DNA of 64,000 nucleotides from Massilia aurea. Lineage in GTDB: Bacteria; Pseudomonadota; Gammaproteobacteria; Burkholderiales; Burkholderiaceae_D. A program made the translations under genes and the position numbers. Every line of letters starts with the position of its first letter. Positions within the stretch are counted from its first letter, which is position 1. The stretch lies in contig NZ_JANUGZ010000002.1 of assembly GCF_024753205.1 (NCBI RefSeq), forward strand, positions 434,001-498,000, in the 5' to 3' direction. Below the pieces are notes generated by a model. The model worked only from the letters and a program-made list of their open reading frames with translations, was not told where the DNA came from and did not search any database. Below are positions 41,705 to 50,677 of the stretch, in pieces.

Positions 41705-43344
41705 CAGCGCTTCGCCGCCACGGTGCCGAACCAGGCGCCGAAAGGCGCCAGCGTGACGCGGCCCTGCTGCGCGCTCCCCTGCAGACCATCGACCGGCATC
41801 TGCGCCACGCCGTCGGTTGCCGGCCAGTCGAAGCTGACTTCCTCACCCGACAGGTTGAACGCGGCCAGCACGCTGTCATGCCCGGCCAGGTCGCGACGCA
41901 GGGCCAGGACCGGCTCGGGCGCATCGAAGAACGCGATCTCGCCGCGCGTGAGTTGTGGCAGGCTGCGGCGCAGGGCGATGAAGCGGCGCTGGAAGTTCAG
42001 CATCGAGTCATGGTCGCGGTCCTGCAGGTCGACGGCCGCCTTGACGTGCGCGGCGTCCACCGGCAGCCATGGCTGGCCGTCGGTAAAGCCCGCATGCGGA
42101 GCGTCGGCGACCCAAGGCATCGGTGTGCGGCAGCCATCGCGGCCCTTGAACTCGGGCCAGAAGGTCTTGCCGTACGGGTCCTGCAGCAGTTCGTACGGCA
42201 CATCGGCCTCGGTCAGGCCAAGTTCATCGCCCTGGTACAGGCATGGCGTGCCCTTGAGCGAGAGCTGCATCGCCAGCACCAGCTTGGTGAAACCAGGGGC
42301 CGGGTTGACGCCGCCCCAGCGCGTGGCCACGCGGATCGCATCGTGGTTACCGACCGACCAGGACGCCCAGCCATCCTTGACGCGCTCGTTGAATTCCTCG
42401 ACCTGGCGGCGCACGTGCGCGGCCGTGAAGACCGGCGTGAGCAGGTTGAAGCTGTAGGCCATGTGCAGCTTGTTGCCGCCTTCGGTGTATTCGCTCATCT
42501 GGGCCAGCGCGTCGTCCGAGCTGATTTCGCCGATCGACACGGCGCCGAATTCATTGAGTTGCGCGCGCACGCGCTCGAGGAACGCGATGTTCTCGGGCTG
42601 CGTCTTGTCGTACAGGTGCGCCTGCATGCCGTACGGGTTCACGTCCGTCACGGTCGACGTGTCGCGCACCAGCGCCGGCGGGTTGCTGCGCAGCTGGCGG
42701 TCGTGGAAGTGGAACACGCACGCATCCATGCGCACGCCATCCACGCCGCGCTCGAGCCAGAAACGCTGCGCATCGAGGTGCGCCTGCTGCACCAGCGGGT
42801 TGTGGAAGTTCAGCTGCGGCTGGCTCACCAGGAAGTTATGCAGGTAGTACTGCTTGCGGCGGGTGTCCCATTGCCACGACGAGCCGCCGAACACCGACAG
42901 CCAGTTGTTGGGCGGGTTGCCGTCCGGGAGCGGGTCGGCCCACACATACCAGTCCGACTTCGGATTATCGCGGCTGGCGCGGCTTTCGACGAACCATTTG
43001 TGCGTGTCGGCCGTGTGCGACATGACCTGGTCGATCATGATCTTCAGGCCCAGGCTGTGCGCCTTGGCGACCATGCGATCGAAATCGGCCAGGTCGCCGA
43101 ACAGCGGATCGACGTCACAATAGTCTTCGATGTCGTAGCCAAAATCGGCCATTGGCGACTTGAAGAACGGCGACAGCCAGACGATGTCCACGCCCAGGCT
43201 CGCGATGTAGTCGAGCTTTTCGGTCACGCCGTTCAGGTCGCCGACCCCGTCACCGTTCGTGTCGAGGAAGCTGCGCGGGTACACCTGATAGATGATGGCT
43301 TCGCGCCACCAGTTCGGGTTGTCGGTCGTCGAGATCTGGGTCAT
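41704..43344 (-). CDS. GH13 alpha-glucosidase
   Basis: Cytosolic enzyme of 546 residues that releases glucose from maltose and short maltodextrins. There is no signal peptide. The GH13 triad is intact: Asp207 (GVRMDACVFH), Glu273 (IGEISSD) and Asp335 (VGNHDAIR). The N-terminus WWREAIIYQVYPRSFLDTNG is typical of oligo-1,6/alpha-glucosidases. It is first gene of a two-gene operon with the glucokinase-regulator fusion, from a promoter at 43384-43412. Exact linkage preference is not readable. Confidence 0.95.
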   Translation of the reverse strand: MTQISTTDNPNWWREAIIYQVYPRSFLDTNGDGVGDLNGVTEKLDYIASLGVDIVWLSPFFKSPMADFGYDIEDYCDVDPLFGDLADFDRMVAKAHSLGLKIMIDQVMSHTADTHKWFVESRASRDNPKSDWYVWADPLPDGNPPNNWLSVFGGSSWQWDTRRKQYYLHNFLVSQPQLNFHNPLVQQAHLDAQRFWLERGVDGVRMDACVFHFHDRQLRSNPPALVRDTSTVTDVNPYGMQAHLYDKTQPENIAFLERVRAQLNEFGAVSIGEISSDDALAQMSEYTEGGNKLHMAYSFNLLTPVFTAAHVRRQVEEFNERVKDGWASWSVGNHDAIRVATRWGGVNPAPGFTKLVLAMQLSLKGTPCLYQGDELGLTEADVPYELLQDPYGKTFWPEFKGRDGCRTPMPWVADAPHAGFTDGQPWLPVDAAHVKAAVDLQDRDHDSMLNFQRRFIALRRSLPQLTRGEIAFFDAPEPVLALRRDLAGHDSVLAAFNLSGEEVSFDWPATDGVAQMPVDGLQGSAQQGRVTLAPFGAWFGTVAAKR

Positions 43345-43383
43345 TGGCTGGTCCGGGCGGATACATGATGTGGAATTCTAGGC

Positions 43384-43412
43384 AATATACATCAGGCGAA
43401 CCTTCTTGACAA
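43384..43412 (-). promoter_or_regulatory. Promoter of the alpha-glucosidase-glk operon
   Basis: On the minus strand TTGTCA (43407-43412), a 17-base spacer and TATATT (43384-43389). It lies in the 280-base gap to the divergent POT gene; the remainder of that gap is AT-rich with no clear operator. Confidence 0.65.
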
Positions 43413-43624
43413 TTCCGGCCAGTCAGCAATAAATCACATTTAGTCTTTTGATTTCAATGACTTGAGATGTTATAGGCGATTGTGCCAATTCTTCATCCGT
43501 ACCTAAACTACGTATGCATGTTGCCACTTTGTTTCTAGTTTGTTTCACGACAATTTTTATGTTGCAAAGAGAGGCGTCCCCGTCATAGCATCGCGTCTGT
43601 TTGCCAATTCAAGGAAGCGGTTCG

Positions 43625-45208
43625 ATGACAACTCTCGCAAAACCAGGCACCGGGCGCATGCCCCGGCAAATCCCCTACATCATTGCCAATGAGGGGTGCG
43701 AACGCTTCAGTTTCTACGGGATGCGCAACATCCTGACGCCCTTCCTGATTACGACGCTCTTGATGTTCTTGCCGGAAGATATGCGCACCGGCGAAGCCAA
43801 GCACGTGTTCCACACCTTCGTCATCGGCGTCTATTTCTTCCCGCTGCTGGGCGGCTGGCTGGCCGACCGCTACTTCGGCAAGTACAACACGGTGTTCTGG
43901 CTCAGTCTCGTGTACTGCCTGGGTCACGCCTGCCTGGCCATGTTCGAGGACAACGTCAACGGCTTCTACTTCGGCCTGTTCCTGATCGCGCTCGGCTCGG
44001 GCGGCATCAAGCCCCTGGTGGCCAGTTTTGTGGGCGACCAGTTCGACCACACCAACAAGGACAAGGCGAAAGTCGTCTTCGACGCCTTCTACTGGATCAT
44101 CAATTTCGGTTCGTTCTTCGCCTCGCTCCTGATGCCGCTGCTACTGCGCGACTACGGTCCGGCCTGGGCCTTCGGCGTGCCCGGCATCCTGATGTTCATC
44201 GCGACCATGGTGTTCTGGAGCGGCAAAAAGAAGTACGTGCACGTGCCGCCAGCGCCAGCCAATCCGCACTCGTTCATGCGCGTGGCAAAAAGCGCGCTGC
44301 TGGCCAGGCAGCCCGGCCAGGGCCGTCCGGGCCTGAACCTGGCCTTGCTGGGCGCCGCCGGCGCATTGGCGTCGCTGGCCATGGCCGCGCAATGGGGTTT
44401 CGTGATCGCCGCCTGTACCGCCCTGGTGCTGTTGATGGCCTTTGGCGGCATGGGCACGTCGATGCAGCTGGACCGCGCACGCGGCCTGCATCCGGACGAC
44501 GCCGTGGACGGCGTGCGCGCCGTGCTGCGCATCCTGATCGTGTTCGCGCTCGTCACCCCGTTCTGGTCGCTGTTCGACCAGAAGGCCTCGACCTGGATCG
44601 TGCAGGCCAACACGATGACCACGCAGGTGAACCTCCTGGGCTGGACCTTCGACGTGATCCCGGCCCAGATGCAGGCGTTGAATCCCCTGCTCGTGATGCT
44701 GCTCATCCCGATCAACAACATCGCCCTGTTCCCGCTGATGCGCAAGATGGGCGTGGAGCCCACGCCACTGCGCCGCATGACGGCCGGTATCGCACTGTCG
44801 GCTGCGGCCTGGATCGTCGTGGGCAATCTGCAGGTGGCGCTCGACGCCGGCGACGCCGTCTCGATCGCATGGCAGATCGCGCCGTACGCGCTGCTGACGC
44901 TCGGTGAAGTGCTGGTCTCGGCCACGGGTCTTGAATTCGCGTACAGCCAGGCGCCAGCCTCGATGAAGGGCGTGATCATGGCCCTGTGGTACCTGGCTGT
45001 CACGGTCGGCAACCTGTGGGTGCTGATCGTCAATGCCAGCGTCAAGAATGAATCGGTGATCGCGTATATCGAAGGCTCGGGCGTCGGAGTGATGGCGTTC
45101 CAGATGTACTTCTTTGCCGCGTTCGCGCTGCTGTCGGCGGCGGCATTCGGCTGGTATGCGACGCGCTATCGCATGGTCGACCACTATCGCACCAGCGTCG
45201 CGGGGTAA
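43625..45208 (+). CDS. POT-family proton-coupled oligopeptide transporter
   Basis: Inner-membrane di/tripeptide:proton symporter, 527 residues with about 14 helices. The ExxER motif is in NEGCERFSFYG, the PTR2 signature in GGWLADRYFGKYNTV, and FYWIINFGSFFAS follows. The ATG at 43625 has an AAGGAAG site; an in-frame start 24 bases upstream is less likely. It sits inside the starch locus, 7 bases before the pullulanase-type gene, so the two may be cotranscribed even though a peptide carrier is not an obvious part of the pathway. Confidence 0.93.
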   Translation: MTTLAKPGTGRMPRQIPYIIANEGCERFSFYGMRNILTPFLITTLLMFLPEDMRTGEAKHVFHTFVIGVYFFPLLGGWLADRYFGKYNTVFWLSLVYCLGHACLAMFEDNVNGFYFGLFLIALGSGGIKPLVASFVGDQFDHTNKDKAKVVFDAFYWIINFGSFFASLLMPLLLRDYGPAWAFGVPGILMFIATMVFWSGKKKYVHVPPAPANPHSFMRVAKSALLARQPGQGRPGLNLALLGAAGALASLAMAAQWGFVIAACTALVLLMAFGGMGTSMQLDRARGLHPDDAVDGVRAVLRILIVFALVTPFWSLFDQKASTWIVQANTMTTQVNLLGWTFDVIPAQMQALNPLLVMLLIPINNIALFPLMRKMGVEPTPLRRMTAGIALSAAAWIVVGNLQVALDAGDAVSIAWQIAPYALLTLGEVLVSATGLEFAYSQAPASMKGVIMALWYLAVTVGNLWVLIVNASVKNESVIAYIEGSGVGVMAFQMYFFAAFALLSAAAFGWYATRYRMVDHYRTSVAG

Positions 45209-45215
45209 GCGGTCC

Positions 45216-47933
45216 ATGAAACGTCACCTTGTCCTGCTTGCAGCATCGCTGTCCTCCAGCGCGTATGCTGCTGTTCCTCTCGCCACCTGCGACAGCCCGG
45301 CCTTCCAGGAGGTGCTCAGCGCCTCGGCCACCAAACTCGATGCGCGCGCCGTCTGGCTTGACCGCCGCCTCGTGCGCTGGCCCGGCGCCTCTGGCGATGG
45401 CGTATACCGCCTGTACCACTCCCCTGTCGGCGGCATCCAGGCCACGGCGGGCAGCAAGGTCGCCGGCAGCGCCGGTTCGATCACGCTGGCCGTCTCGCGC
45501 GTCGCGGTGCCGCAAGCCGCCGCCACGCGCTTCAAATGGGTCGCCAGCGGCCCGACCCTGAGCGTGCAGGAAGCCGACCTGGCGCGCCTGCCTGCCTTGC
45601 ACCGCGAACAGCTGGTGCTGGTCCACGAAAGCCCCGACGGCACCGTGCGCGACGCAACCCGCGTGCAAGCGGCCGGCGCGCTCGACGACCTGTATGCGGC
45701 AGCCGAACGCATCCCGGACCTGGGCGCGACGCCAGCCGGCAACCAGACCGCCTTCAAGCTGTGGGCGCCGACCGCGCGCGATGTGGCGGTGTGCACGTAT
45801 GACAGCGCAACGGGCCGCGCCAACGCCGTGCTGCCGATGGCACTGGACGCACGCACCGGCGCCTGGGCTGCCAGCGTCCCGCGCGATTTGTCCGGCACCT
45901 ATTACAAGTACGCGGTCGATGTCGTCGCCGATGGCGCCGGGCTGGTACGCAACCTGGTGACCGACCCGTATTCGGTCAGCCTGAATGCGGACTCCAAACG
46001 CAGCTACATCGCCGACCTGGATGCGCCGAACCTGAAGCCGGCCGGCTGGGACGCCACGCAGCCACCGGCCACGGTCAAGGCGCAGACCGACATGGTCATC
46101 TACGAGCTGCATGTGCGCGACTTCTCGCTGATCGACCAGACGGTGCCGCCGACCAAACGCGGCAAGTACGGCGCGTTTGGCGAAGCCAATTCCAACGGCA
46201 TGCGGCACCTGCGCGCGCTGGCACAGGCCGGCCTGACCGACATCCACCTGCTGCCCGTGTACGACATCGGCAGCATCCCTGAAGTCGCGTGCGCGCAGCC
46301 CGCCCCTGCCGGCGCGCCGGATGGCGAGAGCCAGCAGGCGCTGGTCGTCAAGACCGCGCACACCGATTGCTTCAACTGGGGCTACGACCCGCAGCACTTC
46401 AACGCCGTCGAAGGCAGTTACGCGAGCGACCCGCAGGACGGCGCGCGCCGTATCGTCGAGTTCCGCCAGATGGTCATGGACCTGCACAAGGCCGGCCTGC
46501 GCGTGGGCACCGACGTCGTCTACAACCACACCTTCATCGCCGGCCAGGAAGAAAAATCGATCCTCGACCGCGTGGTGCCGGGCTACTACCATCGCCTGAA
46601 CGCCATGGGCGGCATCGAAGCGTCGACCTGCTGCTTCAACACGGCGACCGAGAACACGATGATGGCCAAGCTGATGATCGATTCGTCGGTCCTGTGGACG
46701 CGCCAGTACAAGATCGATTCGTTCCGCTTCGACCTGATGGGCCACCAGCCGCGCGAGGCGATGGTGCGCCTGCAGCAGGCCGTCGACGCGGCGGCGGGCC
46801 GCCACGTGCAGCTGATCGGCGAAGGCTGGAACTTCGGTGAAGTGGCCGACGGCGCGCGCTTCGTGCAGGCCTCGCAGCTATCGCTGAACGGCACCGGCAT
46901 CGGCACCTTCAGCGACCGCGCGCGCGACGCCGTGCGCGGCGGTTCGCCCGGTGATTCGGGCACGCCGGTCATCAAGCAGCAAGGCTATATCAATGGTCTG
47001 GTGTACGACGCGAACGCCCTTGGTGGCGATGCAAAAAAGGCTGACCTGCTGCGCGCCGCGGACCTGATCCGCGTCGGCCTGGCCGGCTCGGTGCGCACGT
47101 ATCCGATGCAAGGATTCGATGGCCAGGTGCGCCAGTTGCAGGCGATGGTCTACGGCGGCAACCAGCCGGCCGGCTACGCGAGCGAGCCGGGTGAAGCGGT
47201 CAACTACGTCGAGAACCACGACAACCAGACCCTGTACGACATCAACGTGCTCAAGCTGCCGGTGGCAACGAGCAGCGCGGAGCGCGCGCGGGTTCAGGTG
47301 CTGGGGATGGCGATCAATGCGTTCAGCCAGGGCGTGGCGTATTACCACGCCGGCATCGACACGCTGCGCTCGAAATCGCTGGACCGCAACAGCTTCAATT
47401 CGGGCGACTGGTTCAACCGCATCGACTGGACCTACCAGGACAACTTCTTCGGTACCGGCCTGCCACCGGCGCCGGACAATGCGAAGGACTGGCCGCTGTT
47501 CAAGCCGTTGCTGGCCAATGCCGCGATGAAGCCCACGCCCGCCGACATCGCATTCGCGCGCGACGCCTTCCGCGACCTGCTGCGCATCCGCGCCAGCAGC
47601 ACGCTGCTGCGCCTGCGCACGGCCGACGACATCAACACGCGCCTGCGCTTCTTCAATACGGGGCCGCGGCAGGAACCGACCGTGCTGGCCGCCTGGCTCG
47701 ATGGCAAAGGCTATCCGGGTGCGGGCTTTGCCGGTATGGGGTATCTGGTGAACGTCGACAAGCGGGCGCACACGATCAAGGACGCCACGCTGCGCGGCAA
47801 GCGCCTGAAGCTGCATCCGGTGCACAGCGCACCTGGCGCGGCCGACAAGCGCGCGCTCAAGGCGCGCTTCGACAGCGCCAGCGGCACCTTCACGGTGCCG
47901 GCGCGCACGGCCGTGGTGTTTGTCGACATGTGA
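45216..47933 (+). CDS. Secreted pullulanase-type alpha-1,6-glucosidase
   Basis: Debranching enzyme of 905 residues. A signal peptide (MKRHLVLLAASLSSSAYA) sends it out of the cytosol. An N-terminal region leads to a CBM48-like domain (about 178-265, FKLWAPTARDVAVCTYD), then the GH13 barrel with nucleophile Asp506 (FRFDLMGH), acid/base Glu536 (GEGWNFGE) and Asp669 (VENHDNQTLYD). The VGTDVVYNHT strand and a C-terminal beta domain are present. It should open alpha-1,6 branches of starch or pullulan and supply linear maltodextrins. It follows the POT gene closely and ends at a REP-like pair. Confidence 0.94.
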   Translation: MKRHLVLLAASLSSSAYAAVPLATCDSPAFQEVLSASATKLDARAVWLDRRLVRWPGASGDGVYRLYHSPVGGIQATAGSKVAGSAGSITLAVSRVAVPQAAATRFKWVASGPTLSVQEADLARLPALHREQLVLVHESPDGTVRDATRVQAAGALDDLYAAAERIPDLGATPAGNQTAFKLWAPTARDVAVCTYDSATGRANAVLPMALDARTGAWAASVPRDLSGTYYKYAVDVVADGAGLVRNLVTDPYSVSLNADSKRSYIADLDAPNLKPAGWDATQPPATVKAQTDMVIYELHVRDFSLIDQTVPPTKRGKYGAFGEANSNGMRHLRALAQAGLTDIHLLPVYDIGSIPEVACAQPAPAGAPDGESQQALVVKTAHTDCFNWGYDPQHFNAVEGSYASDPQDGARRIVEFRQMVMDLHKAGLRVGTDVVYNHTFIAGQEEKSILDRVVPGYYHRLNAMGGIEASTCCFNTATENTMMAKLMIDSSVLWTRQYKIDSFRFDLMGHQPREAMVRLQQAVDAAAGRHVQLIGEGWNFGEVADGARFVQASQLSLNGTGIGTFSDRARDAVRGGSPGDSGTPVIKQQGYINGLVYDANALGGDAKKADLLRAADLIRVGLAGSVRTYPMQGFDGQVRQLQAMVYGGNQPAGYASEPGEAVNYVENHDNQTLYDINVLKLPVATSSAERARVQVLGMAINAFSQGVAYYHAGIDTLRSKSLDRNSFNSGDWFNRIDWTYQDNFFGTGLPPAPDNAKDWPLFKPLLANAAMKPTPADIAFARDAFRDLLRIRASSTLLRLRTADDINTRLRFFNTGPRQEPTVLAAWLDGKGYPGAGFAGMGYLVNVDKRAHTIKDATLRGKRLKLHPVHSAPGAADKRALKARFDSASGTFTVPARTAVVFVDM

Positions 47934-47973
47934 AAACGCGATTCTCGCGACGGCGCGCTGCTGACCTGAAGAC

Positions 47974-48073
47974 CGTCATTCCAGCGAAGGCTGGAATCCA
48001 GGTCTGTTGCGGGCCGCTGTCGATGTTGCGGCAAAGGTGCTGAACTTGGGTTCCAGCCTTCGCTGGAACGACG
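47974..48073. repeat. REP-like inverted pair after the pullulanase gene
   Basis: Two 30-bp palindromic units at 47974-48003 and 48044-48073, in inverted orientation across 40 bases. Their cores (TTCCAGC, GAAGG, GCTGGAA) match the unit at 11561. It lies exactly between two convergent genes and may also act as a transcription end. Confidence 0.8.
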
Positions 48074-48076
48074 TTG

Positions 48077-50389
48077 TCAGGCCAGCACGGACGCTTGCTC
48101 CGGCGCCGCCACCATCGCCAGCCGCGCAATCGCAAACGTATTGCGCCCCTTGTCCTTGGCTTCATACAAGGCGCTGTCGGCCAGCTCGCTGATCGTCAGC
48201 GCCGTCACGCCCGGTGCGTCGGCCAGCGCAATGCCGATTGTCGCGCTGACGGAAATCGGCTGGGAGCCGACCATGAACGGCGCTTCCATGACCTGCATGA
48301 TCTTCTTGGCCACCAGCTCGACGTCGCGCGGCGAATTGACTTCGTCGAGCAGCACCGTGAATTCGTCGCCGGCCAGACGCGCCACCATGTCGGAGCTGCG
48401 CACCACCTTGCGCACGCGCCGCGCAAATTCGACCAGCACCATGTCGCCCACTGCGTGGCCGTAGGTGTCGTTGATCCGCTTGAAGAAATCGATGTCGAGA
48501 TAGAACAGCGCAAAGGCGCGCTCGCGCTGCGGCGCACGTTCGACGGCTGCCTGCAGCGCCAGCTCGAACTGGCGCCGGTTCGGGATGCCGGTCAGCGCAT
48601 CGGTGTGAGCCAGCGCGTGCAGGTTCCGTTCGTGCATGCGCGCAGCAGTGGCATCGGTCGTCAGGATATACACGCCCACCACCTCGCCGTCGCGCAGATG
48701 CGGCAGGAAAGTCGAGTGGACGATGCGGATGTGCTTCTTGCGCACGATGTCATGCTCGCACTGCGATGCCTTGCCCAGCCAGGCGTCGTCCAGCGCTTCC
48801 TTCTGCTGCAGATAGAAATCTTCGCCAAAGGCTTCGACCATGGTCTGGCCGACGACCTGATCGGACGCCTTGCCGAGCCACGACTGGTGCACTGCATTGG
48901 CGAACATGTAGCGGTGATCCTGGTCGAGGTGCGCGATCAGGACCGGCAGGTTGTCGGTAATCGTGCGCAGGCGCTCTTCGCTGTCAGCCAGGCGGTCGCG
49001 CGATGCTTTCAGTTCGGTGATGTCCTTCATCGCCACGACCGCGCCGAGGGTCTTGCCCTGGGCGCTGCGCAGCGGACGGCCGCTGGCCAGCAACGTGTAC
49101 GGCGCGCGGCCGGCCGGTGCGACGACCATCGCGCCGTCGCGCACGACTTCGCCCTTGAGTGCGCGCACCAGCGGCACGTCGTCCATCGCCATCGGGGTCT
49201 GGCCATCGCCGTGGTACAGCGAGTAGAACAGCGGCCATTCCGATGGCGCGATGGCCTTCAGGTCGTGACCATGCAGGGCGCGCGCCGTGCGGTTGAACAG
49301 TGTCAGGTTGCCGACGGCGTCGCAGGCGACCACGCCGACATCGATCGATTCGAGCACCGCGTCGAGCAGTTCCTGTTTTTCTTCCAGCTGCTGCTGGGTG
49401 CGGATGCGCTCCGAGATGTCATTGACGAAGGCGCCGATGTAACGCGCGCCGTTCCATTCGTGGGCCGCCACCGTCATCTGGATCGTGATCTGGCGCCCGC
49501 TCTGGGTCAGCGCCGGCAGTTCGACGTTCTGGTTCAGGTACGGGCCGGCGCCGGTATCGAGCAGGCGGCGGATGTTCGCGTCATGCGCTTCGCGCTGCTG
49601 CGCCGGCATGACCAGATCGGACAACTGGCGGCCGCGCGCGTACTCGCCCGACCAGCCGAAGATGCGCTCAGCCGACGTGTTCCACGCCACCACCACGCCG
49701 TTGCTGTCAGCGCCAATGAAGCCGCTGAACGACGAATCGATGATCGTGCGGTTCCAGGCTTCGCTCTCGCGCAGCAGCGCTTCGGCCGCTTCGCGCTGCG
49801 TCACTTCGCGCGACAGTTGCTCGACCTTGTCTTCCAGTTCGGAGGTGCGAGCGACGATGCGCGCTTCCAGATCGGTATTGAGCGACTTGAGCGCCTGCTC
49901 GGCGAGCATGCGCGCGGTGACCGCCTTCAGGTGATTGATTTCGACTTCGACCAGCCCGGCCAGGTCGGCCAGCACCTGGCGCTGCTCCTGGTTCAGGCGG
50001 CGCGGGGCGCGGTCGATGATGCACAGCGTGCCCACGGCTTCGCCATCGCTGTAGACCGGCTGTCCGGCGTAGAAGCGGATATGCGGCTCACCGGTGACCA
50101 GCGGGTTTTCGGCAAAGCGGGGATCCTGCGCCGCGTCTTCGATCACGAGCAGCGCGCGCGCCTGCACCGCGTGGCTGCAGAACGACAGCGAGCGCGGGGT
50201 TTCCGACATGTCCAGGCCATGGTGCGACTTGAACCACTGCCGCTCCGCATCGATCAGCGACACCAGCGCGATGGGCACGTCGAACGTCATGGCGGCCAGG
50301 CGGGTAAAGCGGTCGAAGCGGGTCTCGGCAGGGGTGTCGAGAATCTGCAGTTCGGCCAGCGCAGCAAGGCGGGCCTGTTCAATTAACAT
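48077..50389 (-). CDS. GAF/multi-PAS diguanylate cyclase
   Basis: A soluble sensor of about 770 residues that should make cyclic di-GMP. It has an N-terminal GAF-like domain (about 20-165, FDVPIALVSLIDAERQWFKS), a coiled-coil linker, three PAS domains (about 205-580), and a C-terminal GGDEF domain starting DALTGIPNRRQ. The catalytic loop reads AGDEF instead of GGDEF at about residue 673; this variant is tolerated in some active enzymes. No EAL domain follows. The start at 50389 is the best in-frame ATG, but no good ribosome site precedes it. What it senses is unknown. It sits within the starch locus on the opposite strand to the pullulanase gene. Confidence 0.9.
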   Translation of the reverse strand: MLIEQARLAALAELQILDTPAETRFDRFTRLAAMTFDVPIALVSLIDAERQWFKSHHGLDMSETPRSLSFCSHAVQARALLVIEDAAQDPRFAENPLVTGEPHIRFYAGQPVYSDGEAVGTLCIIDRAPRRLNQEQRQVLADLAGLVEVEINHLKAVTARMLAEQALKSLNTDLEARIVARTSELEDKVEQLSREVTQREAAEALLRESEAWNRTIIDSSFSGFIGADSNGVVVAWNTSAERIFGWSGEYARGRQLSDLVMPAQQREAHDANIRRLLDTGAGPYLNQNVELPALTQSGRQITIQMTVAAHEWNGARYIGAFVNDISERIRTQQQLEEKQELLDAVLESIDVGVVACDAVGNLTLFNRTARALHGHDLKAIAPSEWPLFYSLYHGDGQTPMAMDDVPLVRALKGEVVRDGAMVVAPAGRAPYTLLASGRPLRSAQGKTLGAVVAMKDITELKASRDRLADSEERLRTITDNLPVLIAHLDQDHRYMFANAVHQSWLGKASDQVVGQTMVEAFGEDFYLQQKEALDDAWLGKASQCEHDIVRKKHIRIVHSTFLPHLRDGEVVGVYILTTDATAARMHERNLHALAHTDALTGIPNRRQFELALQAAVERAPQRERAFALFYLDIDFFKRINDTYGHAVGDMVLVEFARRVRKVVRSSDMVARLAGDEFTVLLDEVNSPRDVELVAKKIMQVMEAPFMVGSQPISVSATIGIALADAPGVTALTISELADSALYEAKDKGRNTFAIARLAMVAAPEQASVLA

Positions 50390-50677
50390 TTGGCTGACGA
50401 TGATAAAACCTCTTCCATGGTCCGGAACGAAGACGACAAGGCAGGACGGCCCTGTCGACACGGCGCCGGGAATTGGGGGAGCCACATGAAATGGTAGCAC
50501 GCAGTGCCGTGCGGAAACTACACGTTCCGTCCCGTGCGTCGCGTAGCGTTGACGTTTTTTTGACAACTTTTAGCGATACATCGGTACAAAAGCACGCGCA
50601 CAAGCCATTCTTGACCCGATGCCGCCCATTCTCGTCAGCGTGCATGACACGCGCGTGACATGTGCGTGAATGCCCTG

